Origin: Pseudomonas sp. R4-35-07
GTDB lineage: Bacteria; Pseudomonadota; Gammaproteobacteria; Pseudomonadales; Pseudomonadaceae
Assembly: GCF_003852235.1 (NCBI RefSeq)
Contig: NZ_CP027732.1
Span: forward strand, 2,542,001-2,606,000
Length of the DNA: 64,000 bases
Direction: 5' to 3'
Position 1 is the stretch's first letter. Every line of letters begins with the position of its first letter. The notes beneath the pieces are model-generated. The model was not told where the DNA came from and did no database searches. It was given only the letters and a program-made list of their open reading frames with translations. Positions 17,691 through 25,945 of the stretch are shown here, one piece after another. The translations under genes were made by a program, and so were the position numbers.

Positions 17691-18179
17691 ATGCAGGCAC
17701 ATTCTATCGAGGGTACGGCGCAATCCCGGCCAAAGCGAAACGTTCTCCGGCTGCTGTTGTTGCCGTTGGTTATTCTCGCGGGCATGGGGCTGTCGGTCGA
17801 GGCCGGTTTGCTGGGGCCATTGGGTGTGCAGGTCGGGCATTTATGGGCGACGTTGAGCATCTTTGGCGTCGGCTCGGCGATCCTGTTCTTGTTGTTGCTG
17901 TTCAGCGGCCCACAAAAGGGCCCGGCCTTCACCCAACTGCCGCGCTGGCAGTTGATCGGTGGTTTCCTGGGACCGATGTACGTGGTGGTGCTGACCCTGG
18001 CCACGCCCCATATCGGTGTGGCAATGACGATGATTGCGATCCTGTCCGGGCAGGTGGGCAAGAGTGTACTGATCGACCATTTCGGCTGGTTCGGCACGGC
18101 GCGCAAGCGGGTCAATGTAGAGCGCTGGATAGCCCTGGCGTTGATTGTGGCGGCACTTGTTCTGATTGCACGAGGGTAA
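17691..18179 (+). CDS. YdcZ/DUF606-type small membrane transporter, subunit 1
   Basis: 162 residues with about five hydrophobic segments (LRLLLLPLVILAGMGLS near residue 20; WQLIGGFLGPMYVVVLTLAT; ALALIVAALVLIARG at the end). Matches DUF606/YdcZ-like members of the DMT superfamily, often found as tandem small genes. It overlaps the leader of the next YdcZ gene by proximity, with 4 bases between stop and next start. Substrate unknown. Confidence 0.75.
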   Translation: MQAHSIEGTAQSRPKRNVLRLLLLPLVILAGMGLSVEAGLLGPLGVQVGHLWATLSIFGVGSAILFLLLLFSGPQKGPAFTQLPRWQLIGGFLGPMYVVVLTLATPHIGVAMTMIAILSGQVGKSVLIDHFGWFGTARKRVNVERWIALALIVAALVLIARG

Positions 18180-18183
18180 GGCG

Positions 18184-18639
18184 ATGAATCTGTTTGTGTT
18201 GTTGGTCGTGGTGGTCGCCGCAGGTGCGGTATTGAGCGTGCAGGCGGCCATCAACGGTCGCTTGGGGCAGACCGTTGGGGTATTGCGCAGCAGCCTGCTG
18301 ACCTTTGCGGTCGGTGCGCTAACCACCGCGCTGTTGATATTTTTCTTCGAGCCCGCCCAGGCGGTCAGTTTGTTGGACGTGCCGAAGTGGCAACTGACCG
18401 GCGCTTTATTCGGCGTGGTGTACATGATGGTAATGGTCGGCGCGGTGCCGGTGGTCGGTACGGCGGTCGCCACGGTGGCGGTGATTGTGGGGCAATTAGG
18501 CATGGGCATGCTGATCGACAATTTCGGCTGGCTGGGCAACCCGGCGATCGAACTGTCCGGCAGCCGGATCGTCGCGATGCTGTGCCTGGCCCTGGCGCTG
18601 GTGTTCATGTATCGCAGCAATACGCGCCAGGCCGACTGA
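18184..18639 (+). CDS. YdcZ/DUF606-type small membrane transporter, subunit 2
   Basis: 151 residues, about five transmembrane helices (LFVLLVVVVAAGAVLSVQAA with the family QAAINGRLG motif; KWQLTGALFGVVYMMVMVGA; IVAMLCLALALVFMYR). The C-terminal half aligns with the previous protein (LIDxFGWxG in both), so the pair probably works as a heterodimer. I start at ATG 18184 with a GAGGGTAAGG just upstream rather than the in-frame start at 18166. Confidence 0.78.
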   Translation: MNLFVLLVVVVAAGAVLSVQAAINGRLGQTVGVLRSSLLTFAVGALTTALLIFFFEPAQAVSLLDVPKWQLTGALFGVVYMMVMVGAVPVVGTAVATVAVIVGQLGMGMLIDNFGWLGNPAIELSGSRIVAMLCLALALVFMYRSNTRQAD

Positions 18640-18728
18640 CGGCGCTGAACCTTGGCGCCGCGCCTCGGGTCACTGTTTCAGGTGTGGCGTTCGCTGCACC
18701 GCGACGACCATGAAGAAGGAGTCTGACC

Positions 18729-18905
18729 ATGCCGGATCAAACCTGTGCTTGCCCACACTGCAAATGCGTACTGGGCATCGACGCGGTCATGAAGCACGGG
18801 AAGGGCTATTGCTGCCAGGGCTGCGCCGAGCATCATGCGCACGGTGAACCCTGCGCTGCGGCGACGGGCTGCGAATGCGCCAAAGCGGCTGCCAACGCGA
18901 ACTGA
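18729..18905 (+). CDS. Bacterial metallothionein (BmtA/SmtA-type)
   Basis: 58-residue Cys- and His-rich protein. The order CACPHCKCVLG, then GKGYCCQGCAEHHAHGEPC, then GCECAKAA matches the cyanobacterial/Pseudomonas metallothionein pattern, ten Cys in all. AAGGAG lies eight bases before the ATG. Binds Zn2+, Cd2+ or Cu+ in the cytoplasm for storage or detoxification. It sits 89 bases after the YdcZ pair and is followed within 10 bases by a REP element that may end the transcript. Easily missed because of its length. Confidence 0.93.
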   Translation: MPDQTCACPHCKCVLGIDAVMKHGKGYCCQGCAEHHAHGEPCAAATGCECAKAAANAN

Positions 18906-18912
18906 ACCGTCC

Positions 18913-19005
18913 AATGTGGGAGGGGGCTTGCCCCCGATAGCGGTATGTCAGTCACTGCATCTGTGGCTGAAACACCGCTATCGGGGGCAAGCCCCCTCCC
19001 ACATT
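18913..19005. repeat. REP-type inverted repeat, copy 2
   Basis: Same arms as the element at 10134-10226 (AATGTGGGAGGGGGCTTGCC facing its complement), with a different central stretch of about 25 bases. It lies between the convergent metallothionein and nucleoside permease genes. Confidence 0.9.
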
Positions 19006-19015
19006 TTGCTCTGCA

Positions 19016-20044
19016 TCAGGCTTCTGGAACGCCTTTTTCCCAGGTCGACCAGTTGTTCAGGATCGCCTGTACCAGCGGATTGCCCGTGCGGTACAGATTC
19101 TCCAATGCCGGTACGAAACCGCCTTGATCGGCGTACTTGAGCAGGTTCTCCACTTCGCTGTAGCCCGGATACGGGCGGTCAAAATCGGAACCGGCACGCA
19201 CCACGGCCAGGCGCTGGATATCCACCAAGCCTTCACGGCTGGCGCGCAGCAGCGCTTCGTAGGTGGAGTTGTCTTCCTGTTGGGTGGTGCAGTATTCGCC
19301 CTTGTTGTCCGTGAGCAGTTTGGTCCACACTTCGGCGCGCTCGCTCAGGCGCGTACCGGAGAACCAGGTGTTGCCGGCCAGGGTGTCGCAGCGGGTGACT
19401 TGCGGCGGCTGGTTGGCCGGCGCGGCAGGGTAGTGCTTGCGCCAGGCGGCGGATTCCTTGCTTTCCGTCAGCTCCACCTTGTGCGACAAGGCGAATGCCT
19501 TGGCTTGCAGTTTGGGGTTGAGCTCGAACACTTCAGTCTTGTAGTCCAGCGGCGGTTTTTCATTGGGCCCCTTGGTGTTGATGCCGATATAACCGGTCGG
19601 CCACTCCTTGGGTGCATCCCGTGAATCCAACTCCCACTGGGTACCGAATTCCACCAGGTAATGCGCCCAGGCGGCGGTACCAATGGTGCCGTGCTTGGGG
19701 CTGATACCGGCAATCCCGGCGATCAGGAAATAACTCTGGCGCAGGTCGAACTTGGGCGACAAGGCCAGGGCCAGGGTCGAGGCGGCGGCGTTGGTCTGGC
19801 CCATGCCAGTGACCAGCAGACACACGTCCTGGGTGTTGCAGCGAATCACCGGGTATTCGGCGGACAGGCCCGGCACGCGCACTTGCTGCTTGAGTTCCAG
19901 GCGGTCGATCCAGGTTTGCGCCTCGGGGGCGAACATGGTGATCAGCATGACCTTGGGTTTGATCGGCGCGGCGTTGTCTGCCAGCACCAGGTGGGGCAGC
20001 AGGGCAAGGCCCATGGCCAGCGAGAGGCGGGTAAAGGTATTCAT
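19016..20044 (-). CDS. Purine nucleoside permease (NUP)-type periplasmic protein
   Basis: 342 residues with a signal peptide (LSLAMGLALLPHLVLADNA). The mature protein follows the NUP family, an exported relative of nucleoside phosphorylases: KVMLITMFAPEAQTWID, LLVTGMGQTNAAASTLALAL and YFLIAGIAGISPKHGTIG. Known members are linked to nucleoside uptake in fungi and bacteria. Downstream of tsx by 14 bases on the same strand, so it probably binds or processes nucleosides entering through Tsx. Confidence 0.87.
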   Translation of the reverse strand: MNTFTRLSLAMGLALLPHLVLADNAAPIKPKVMLITMFAPEAQTWIDRLELKQQVRVPGLSAEYPVIRCNTQDVCLLVTGMGQTNAAASTLALALSPKFDLRQSYFLIAGIAGISPKHGTIGTAAWAHYLVEFGTQWELDSRDAPKEWPTGYIGINTKGPNEKPPLDYKTEVFELNPKLQAKAFALSHKVELTESKESAAWRKHYPAAPANQPPQVTRCDTLAGNTWFSGTRLSERAEVWTKLLTDNKGEYCTTQQEDNSTYEALLRASREGLVDIQRLAVVRAGSDFDRPYPGYSEVENLLKYADQGGFVPALENLYRTGNPLVQAILNNWSTWEKGVPEA

Positions 20045-20058
20045 CTGCAGCTCCTTGA

Positions 20059-21009
20059 TCAGAATTGGTAGCCCACGCCGGCGTAGTAACCCCAGCCGTC
20101 TGAGCGGGCGCGGAAGTTGCCTTCACCGAAATTCAACTCGCTGCCATCCTCCCAGTTGCCGCCGTTATGAAAGTAACGGCCGACCAGGGTGAAACGCAGG
20201 TGCGTGAACGAGTACAGCAACACGTTGGTGGCCACCAGGGAATTGGCGGTGCGCGCCGGGTTGTCCTTGTGCAGGTCCGAGCCGAAATCATAGTTGGTGA
20301 AGCCGATGTAGGTCAGCGAGGCGCCATTGTCGAATTTGCCGATGGGCACGATGTATTTCATCTGCGCGCGGTAGCCGTCCCAGGAATATTCATTGCTGGC
20401 GCCGTAGTTTTCCCACTGGTAACGCCCGTAGAAGTTCGCCGACAGGTTGACCCGCGAGTGGGTGTCGATATCGGTGCCAAGGCCGCTGTACAGGGTGTTG
20501 GCGCGGTTCTCCTTGTTGCTGCCGTGGTCGTAGATCCAGTCGAACGCCACATACCATTCCTTGAACGGTCCGATCGCCAGGCTGCGGCCAGCGAGGTAGT
20601 CGATGGAGATTCGCGGCTCATGCTCCATGAACACGGGCGAGCCATGGTCCCAGGCGCCTTTGTCATTGCTATTGCCGATGCCGAGGATCTTCGGCACATC
20701 GATGTAGCCGTACAGCTCGAACGGCCCCTTGCGGCCGAAATACTCGTACTCCAGGTAAACGTCATCCTGCGGTTTTGGGCCGAAGCTGATGTCCTTGCTG
20801 CCGATCAGCGTCAGGTCCTGGTTGAACCATTCCGACAGGTAGGCGCCTTTTTTCGCCGGCGGGTTGGCCTCGGGACTGAGGGTTTCGCCCTGTGCTGAGT
20901 CATCGGCGGGTTTGTCCTGCGCCAAAATGGGTGCACTGAGTACTCCCGTAACGGCGGCCAGTAGCAAGGAAACACCAAAGCAAGCGCGAGGCGTTGAGGT
21001 GGGGTGCAT
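20059..21009 (-). CDS. tsx: Nucleoside-specific outer-membrane channel Tsx
   Basis: 316 residues with a signal peptide (GVSLLLAAVTGVLSAPILAQ) and a beta-barrel ending in an aromatic residue (GYYAGVGYQF). Tsx-type segments include YLEYEYFGRKGPFELYGYID, HEPRISIDYLAGR and EWYVAFDWIYDHG. Expected to form a 12-stranded channel for nucleosides and deoxynucleosides. First gene of a tsx-NUP operon; the promoter should lie in 21010-21163. Confidence 0.9.
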   Translation of the reverse strand: MHPTSTPRACFGVSLLLAAVTGVLSAPILAQDKPADDSAQGETLSPEANPPAKKGAYLSEWFNQDLTLIGSKDISFGPKPQDDVYLEYEYFGRKGPFELYGYIDVPKILGIGNSNDKGAWDHGSPVFMEHEPRISIDYLAGRSLAIGPFKEWYVAFDWIYDHGSNKENRANTLYSGLGTDIDTHSRVNLSANFYGRYQWENYGASNEYSWDGYRAQMKYIVPIGKFDNGASLTYIGFTNYDFGSDLHKDNPARTANSLVATNVLLYSFTHLRFTLVGRYFHNGGNWEDGSELNFGEGNFRARSDGWGYYAGVGYQF

Positions 21010-21163
21010 TGAAAATCCCTATTCGTACGCGGTTTGAACCCGATTGCACGGGTGGAGTGAACCTGGTGGCCAAGTTCGTTCCGCAAACGTTTGCACAGGC
21101 TGTACCAACTTTGCTCAATCGTCTGAAAGGCCTGCAAAAAAGCCTGATTAGTCGTCTTTATGG

Positions 21164-22087
21164 TCAGAAATGACTGGGTGTCATTTTTTCCAGATGATTG
21201 CCGGTCTCGCGCCGATACTCACTCGGTGTCTGGTTCATCTCGATGCGAAAGTGCCGGTTGAAATTGGACAGGTTCGCGTAGCCGACTTCGAAGCAAATAT
21301 CCGCCACTGACATATCGCTTTGCAGCAATAACCGGCAGGCGCGCTGCACGCGGAATTTGCGCATCAGCTCGATAAAGCCATGGCCGGTCGTGCGTTTGAA
21401 GAAACGCGAGAAACCCGGTTCGCTCATGTCCAGTTGCCGGGCGATGTCTGACAGGCGCACCTCGCCGCCGAGTTCACGCATCAGGTAGGCGAAGGCCTTG
21501 TTGATGCGTTCGGCACTGCGCGGGTCCAGGGTCGGCGCGTAGCGCGGGCTGGCCAGCACCTTGAACTGGCGGGGCGGGGCGTTCTTGAGGGTGTCCAGCA
21601 GTTGCAGGAACAGGATCAGCCGTTGCAGGCCCTGGGCGCTGCCGATGGCTTCCATCAACCGTGCCGCGTGCACCGCTGTTTCGCCGGTGAACTCAAGGCC
21701 GCGTCGCGCGTGTTCGAACAGCGGCTGCAGATCGCCGAGTTCCGGCAGTGCCTTGCGCAAGGCGAGGAGGGCGGCGCCGTCGAACTGCAGCACCACGTCG
21801 CGACCGCTCAGGCACTCGCCGGGTGCCACGTCGCCAATCCAGTCGTGGGGCAGGTCGGGGCCGATCAAGGCGACATGCCCGGCACTGAATGCACCGATAT
21901 AGTCGCCCGCCACCAGCTTGCCGCTGCCGTGGCGAATCAGGTGGATTTCGAACTCAGGATGATGGTTCCAGCGCGCCAGCTCAATCGGATAGTCGTGTTC
22001 GAACCAGCGAAAGCAGTGCTCCGGTTCGGGCAGGATCACTTCCAGTTCGGCAGGACGGTGCTCGAACAGCGGGGCGCGGATGGGCAT
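21164..22087 (-). CDS. AraC-family regulator (MtlR-like)
   Basis: 307 residues. A cupin-like N-terminal sensor (about 20-130, HHPEFEIHLIRHGSGKLVAG) precedes a C-terminal double helix-turn-helix (VRLSDIARQLDMSEPGFSRF and MSVADICFEVGYANLSNFNR, ending QTPSEYRRE). I start at ATG 22087 (MPIRAPLF), not 22282, because the leader translation is not protein-like and AGAGG precedes 22087. Divergent from the polyol-binding-protein gene, so it resembles the MtlR activator of the P. fluorescens mannitol/arabitol/sorbitol operon. Confidence 0.83.
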   Translation of the reverse strand: MPIRAPLFEHRPAELEVILPEPEHCFRWFEHDYPIELARWNHHPEFEIHLIRHGSGKLVAGDYIGAFSAGHVALIGPDLPHDWIGDVAPGECLSGRDVVLQFDGAALLALRKALPELGDLQPLFEHARRGLEFTGETAVHAARLMEAIGSAQGLQRLILFLQLLDTLKNAPPRQFKVLASPRYAPTLDPRSAERINKAFAYLMRELGGEVRLSDIARQLDMSEPGFSRFFKRTTGHGFIELMRKFRVQRACRLLLQSDMSVADICFEVGYANLSNFNRHFRIEMNQTPSEYRRETGNHLEKMTPSHF

Positions 22088-22297
22088 GCGGCTGCCTCTT
22101 GTGCGTTGGGTACCCGCCAAAATACCCGCCTCGGCAGGCCTGGCGCTACCCCCGGCGCCGCCCCACACTGATACTTTTTTGCGCCTGGGACACCGGTTAA
22201 AAAAGTACCGGTCGGGCATCCGCCAGGGGTTTGTGAGAAACCGGCCCAAGCTGCTGTAATCGGCGCTCAACAACAAAAACAACCGGTGGACACCGCC

Positions 22298-23623
22298 ATG
22301 CTATCAACCCGCAAAGCCACGCTTGCCCAAACGCTGTTGCTGCTCTCCGGCCTGGCCATGAGCCTGCCCAGCCAGGCCGCCGACACCCTGACCATCGCCA
22401 CGGTCAACAACAGCGACATGATCCGCATGCAGCGCCTGTCCAAGGTGTTCCAGGCGCAGCATCCGGACATCCAGCTCAATTGGGTGGTGCTCGAAGAAAA
22501 CGTCCTGCGCCAGCGCCTTACCACCGATATCGCCACCCAGGGCGGGCAGTTTGACGTGCTGACCATCGGCACCTACGAAACCCCGCTGTGGGGCGCCAAA
22601 CATTGGCTGGAGCCACTGACCGACCTGCCGGCCGACTACGATGTCGAGGACATCTTCCCCTCGGTGCGCCAGGGCCTGTCGGTGAATGGCACGCTCTACG
22701 CCTTGCCGTTCTACGGCGAAAGCACCGTGACCTATTACCGCACCGACCTGTTCAAGCAAGCCGGCCTGAGCATGCCCGCGAATCCAACCTGGACCCAGCT
22801 CGGCGAATTCGCCGCCAAGCTGACCGTAAGGGACAAAGATCAATATGGCCTGTGCCTGCGCGGCAAGGCGGGCTGGGGCGAGAACGTTGCGTTGCTGAGC
22901 ACCATGGCCAATGCGTTCGGCGCGCGCTGGTTCGATGAGCAATGGCAGCCCGAACTGACCAGCCCCGAGTGGACGGCTGCGGCCAATTTCTACGTCAACA
23001 GCCTCAAGCAATACGGCCCGCCGGGCGTGTCGAGCAATGGCTTCAACGAAACCCTGGCGTTGTTCAACAGCGGCAAGTGTGCGATCTGGGTCGATGCCAG
23101 CGTCGCCGGCTCCTTCACCACTGACACCGGCCAAAGCAAAGTCGCCGATAGCGTAGGCTTCGCTGCGGCGCCCACCGAGGTCACCGATAAGGGCTCTTCC
23201 TGGCTCTACGCCTGGTCGCTGGCCATCCCGGCCACCTCCAACCACAAAGACGCTGCCAAGGCTTTTATCCGTTGGGCGACGTCCAAGGATTACATCCAGC
23301 TGGTCGCTGAAAAAGAAGGCATCACCAACGTACCGCCAGGCACGCGGCAATCGACCTACAGCGAGGCGTACCTGAACGCGGCGCCGTTTGCCCAGGTCAC
23401 GCTGCAGATGATGAAGCACGCCGACCCGGCGCACCCCTCGGCCAAACCGGTGCCGTACGTGGGCATCCAGTACGTGACGATTCCCGAATTCCAGGCCATC
23501 GGCACTTCCGTCGGCAAACTGTTTTCGGCAGCGCTCACCGGCGGCATGACGGTCGACCAGGCGCTGCAGCAGGCGCAGACCACCACTGAGCGCGAGATGA
23601 AGCGTGCCGGTTATCCGAAGTAA
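22298..23623 (+). CDS. ABC transporter solute-binding protein, polyol type (MtlE/SmoE-like)
   Basis: 441 residues, with signal peptide (LLLLSGLAMSLPSQAA) and a class I sugar-binding fold (DTLTIATVNNSDMIRMQRLS, YALPFYGESTVTYYRTDLF, SSWLYAWSLAIPATSNHKD). Resembles the mannitol/sorbitol-binding MtlE/SmoE. ATG 22298 has GGTGGA six bases upstream; a GTG at 22286 is the alternative. The next gene is a sorbitol dehydrogenase-like SDR 17 bases later; the permease (MtlF, MtlG) and ATPase (MtlK) genes usually placed between are absent, so it must pair with a transporter elsewhere or the operon was deleted. Confidence 0.85.
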   Translation: MLSTRKATLAQTLLLLSGLAMSLPSQAADTLTIATVNNSDMIRMQRLSKVFQAQHPDIQLNWVVLEENVLRQRLTTDIATQGGQFDVLTIGTYETPLWGAKHWLEPLTDLPADYDVEDIFPSVRQGLSVNGTLYALPFYGESTVTYYRTDLFKQAGLSMPANPTWTQLGEFAAKLTVRDKDQYGLCLRGKAGWGENVALLSTMANAFGARWFDEQWQPELTSPEWTAAANFYVNSLKQYGPPGVSSNGFNETLALFNSGKCAIWVDASVAGSFTTDTGQSKVADSVGFAAAPTEVTDKGSSWLYAWSLAIPATSNHKDAAKAFIRWATSKDYIQLVAEKEGITNVPPGTRQSTYSEAYLNAAPFAQVTLQMMKHADPAHPSAKPVPYVGIQYVTIPEFQAIGTSVGKLFSAALTGGMTVDQALQQAQTTTEREMKRAGYPK

Positions 23624-23640
23624 TTCCACAGGACACCTCG

Positions 23641-24414
23641 ATGAAACGACTTGAAGGTAAGAGCGCGCTGATCACCGGATCGGCGCGGGGGATTGGCCGC
23701 GCGTTTGCCCAGGCCTATATCCAGGAAGGCGCCACCGTCGCCATTGCCGATATCAACCTGCAGCGCGCCGAGCAGACGGCGGCCGAACTGGGCCCCCAGG
23801 CGTATGCGGTGGCGATGGACGTCACCGACCAAACCTCCATCGACGCGGCCATGGCCGCCGTGGTCGCCCATGCCGGCAAGCTGGATATACTGGTGAATAA
23901 CGCGGCGCTGTTCGACCTGGCGCCCATCGTCGACATCACCCGCGACAGCTATGACCGGCTGTTTTCAATCAACGTCGCCGGTACGCTGTTTACCCTGCAG
24001 GCCGCCGCGCGGCAGATGATTCGCCAGGGCCACGGCGGCAAGATCATCAACATGGCCAGCCAGGCCGGACGGCGCGGCGAGGCGCTGGTGGCGGTGTATT
24101 GCGCGACCAAGGCGGCCGTGATCAGCCTGACGCAATCGGCGGGGCTGAACCTGATCAAACAGGGCATCAACGTCAATGCCATCGCCCCGGGTGTGGTGGA
24201 CGGTGAGCACTGGGATGGGGTGGATGCGCTGTTCGCCAGGCATGAGGGCCTGGCGCCGGGCGAGAAGAAAAAGCGGGTAGGCGACGAGGTGCCTTATGGG
24301 CGGATGGGCACGGCGCAAGACCTGACCGGCATGGCGATCTTCCTGGCTTCGAAGGAGGCTGACTATGTGGTTGCACAGACTTACAACGTCGATGGTGGCA
24401 ATTGGATGAGCTAG
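23641..24414 (+). CDS. Short-chain dehydrogenase, sorbitol/L-iditol 2-dehydrogenase type (SmoS-like)
   Basis: 257 residues, classical SDR. NAD-binding TGSARGIGRAFA, NNAALFD, catalytic Ser in NMASQAGRRGE and YCATKAAVISL with Tyr-x3-Lys are present. The C-terminal VVDGEHWDGVDALF and YNVDGGNWMS closely follow Rhodobacter SmoS as I remember it. Predicted to oxidise sorbitol to fructose (also galactitol or iditol). Co-transcribed with the polyol-binding protein; AGGA precedes the start. Converges with nrtR. Confidence 0.88.
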   Translation: MKRLEGKSALITGSARGIGRAFAQAYIQEGATVAIADINLQRAEQTAAELGPQAYAVAMDVTDQTSIDAAMAAVVAHAGKLDILVNNAALFDLAPIVDITRDSYDRLFSINVAGTLFTLQAAARQMIRQGHGGKIINMASQAGRRGEALVAVYCATKAAVISLTQSAGLNLIKQGINVNAIAPGVVDGEHWDGVDALFARHEGLAPGEKKKRVGDEVPYGRMGTAQDLTGMAIFLASKEADYVVAQTYNVDGGNWMS

Positions 24415-24447
24415 AGCCATCGGTCACCCGTGGATCTCCATGTCCGG

Positions 24448-25140
24448 TCACTCGGCAAAACTGCGGTCGAAGAAGTAAATCTCTCCTGGCTTCAACATCT
24501 CCAGCGTCGCCTGTGGCCTGCCGCCTTCACCCTGCTTCTTGCGCCCCGTCTCACGCAAATATCCCGCCTGCGTCAGCTTCAACAAGCGCTGGCGCACGCT
24601 GGTCTTGAGCACCGGCCGCGCCAGTACCAGGGAAAAGATCGCGGTCGCTTGCGGCGCACTGAACTCCTTGCCCAGAAACATCAGCGGCAAGCTGCTGTAC
24701 AGCGCTTTGGACAACACTCGTTCCTGCACCGCCGCGACGATCAGGTTGTGATCGAAGGGCAGCTTGATGCTGCCGTCCGCCACCGCGTTGAGGGAAAACC
24801 AGGCCTGATGTTCACTCAGCGTTACCTCGTCCGCCACAATCGCCAGGTAGTAAGTGGACGACGACCAGCAGCGCGGGTCGCGAAACGCATCGCCTACCGT
24901 GCCAACCTGCTCGCTCCAGGCCAGCTCCAGGCCGACTTTGTCACTGGCGCGCAACCGTTCCACGGCATCCTTGAGGCTCAGATCCTGCACGCCGCCATTG
25001 ACCACCACACCCGGCAGCGCCCAATGCCCGGCGAAGGGCTCGGCGTCACGTTTGTTCAGCAGCAGTTTGAGTTCGCCCGAGGCGCGGCAGTAAAACACTG
25101 CGCACAGGTCGACGGTGTGGAGGTAGGCACTAAGTGGCAT
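24448..25140 (-). CDS. nrtR: NrtR, Nudix-domain repressor of NAD metabolism
   Basis: 230 residues. The N-terminal half is a Nudix-like domain (KLLLNKRDAEPFAGHWALPG; GGVQDLSLKDAVERL) whose box lacks the usual Glu-rich catalytic pattern, as in NrtR proteins that bind ADP-ribose as an effector. The C-terminal winged helix reads SVRQRLLKLTQAGYLRETGR. I start at ATG 25140 with AAGGA upstream; 25170 is a longer frame. Divergent from pncA-pncB-nadE, with two palindromes in the shared region, so it should repress that operon and itself. Confidence 0.92.
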   Translation of the reverse strand: MPLSAYLHTVDLCAVFYCRASGELKLLLNKRDAEPFAGHWALPGVVVNGGVQDLSLKDAVERLRASDKVGLELAWSEQVGTVGDAFRDPRCWSSSTYYLAIVADEVTLSEHQAWFSLNAVADGSIKLPFDHNLIVAAVQERVLSKALYSSLPLMFLGKEFSAPQATAIFSLVLARPVLKTSVRQRLLKLTQAGYLRETGRKKQGEGGRPQATLEMLKPGEIYFFDRSFAE

Positions 25141-25198
25141 GTGAAGTCCTTCTGAACGGCAGTGTGGCACAGTCTAACGGATCGAACCGCTATGTCAT

Positions 25199-25214
25199 GT
25201 ACTTGCTGAAGTAC
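25199..25214. promoter_or_regulatory. Second NrtR operator candidate
   Basis: Inverted repeat GTACTT-GCTG-AAGTAC, preceded by TGTCAT, so its left half repeats the half-site of the palindrome at 25240-25260. It lies nearer nrtR and may serve autoregulation. Inference from symmetry and shared half-sites. Confidence 0.6.
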
Positions 25215-25231
25215 TGGTAAATAAATGTTTC

Positions 25232-25260
25232 TTGCAATGAAAGTACATGACATGTACTTT
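25232..25260 (+). promoter_or_regulatory. pncA promoter with overlapping NrtR operator
   Basis: A perfect 21-base palindrome at 25240-25260 has arms AAAGTACATG and CATGTACTTT around a central A. It covers a sigma-70-like promoter, TTGCAA at 25232-25237 and TACTTT at 25255-25260 with 17 bases between, so a bound repressor would block RNA polymerase. The pncA ATG is 27 bases beyond. Confidence 0.72.
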
Positions 25261-25286
25261 TGTTTCCAGGCCACCGGAGAATCACC

Positions 25287-25934
25287 ATGACCCTCGCCAA
25301 AACTGCCATCGCTTCATTCGATGTCGACGCCCAGAAGAGTTTCACGCCGCTGTGTCCGGACGAGTTGCCCGTCGTCGGCGGAGATCTGATCGGCGCCGAG
25401 CTCAACTACATGGCCAGCCTTGCCGGGCATCGCGTCGGCAGCAAGGACGCTCACACCCCACACGCGCCCTGGGTGGTCGCGCAGCACAGTCAGATGCTGC
25501 AACCCACGGGTCTCGTTCACGCCGATGTCACCTGGGTCAGCCACTGTGTACCCGGTACCGAGGGCTTCACCTTGCTGGATGAGTTGCCCACCCCGTATGA
25601 CTACGACTACTTCATCTGGAAGGGTGTCGAACCCGACCTGCACCCTTACGGCGCGTGCTACCACGACCTGCACGACAAGTTGTCGACGGGCGTCATCGAA
25701 TACCTCAAGGCCCACGGTGTCGTGCGCGTCATCGTTGGTGGCCTGGCCCTGGACTACTGCGTCAAGACCACCGCCTTGCAACTGCTCAAGGCCGGGCTGC
25801 AAGTGGTGCTGCACCTGCCGGCGTGTCGGAGCATCACTGAGGCGGGCGGGGTTCAGGCCGTCAATGCGTTGCTTGAGGCCGGTGCTGTCATCAGCAGTAC
25901 CCGCGAAGAACTGGCCGCGATGGCCACGCGTTAA
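25287..25934 (+). CDS. pncA: Nicotinamidase (isochorismatase-like)
   Basis: 215 residues. Catalytic Asp in SFDVDAQKSF near the N terminus, Lys in FIWKGVEPDLHPY and the nucleophile Cys in GLALDYCVKTTAL give the D-K-C triad. It converts nicotinamide to nicotinate. ATG 25287 has GGAGA upstream and gives the expected length. First gene of pncA-pncB-nadE, 11 bases before pncB. Confidence 0.92.
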   Translation: MTLAKTAIASFDVDAQKSFTPLCPDELPVVGGDLIGAELNYMASLAGHRVGSKDAHTPHAPWVVAQHSQMLQPTGLVHADVTWVSHCVPGTEGFTLLDELPTPYDYDYFIWKGVEPDLHPYGACYHDLHDKLSTGVIEYLKAHGVVRVIVGGLALDYCVKTTALQLLKAGLQVVLHLPACRSITEAGGVQAVNALLEAGAVISSTREELAAMATR

Positions 25935-25945
25935 GGAGACTCACC

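Noticed and set aside
16643..18115. Long (490-codon) form of the LysR protein
   Set aside because: The first 179 codons overlap the divergent YdcZ transporter gene in antisense and do not look like protein; the LysR domain starts at the ATG at 17575.
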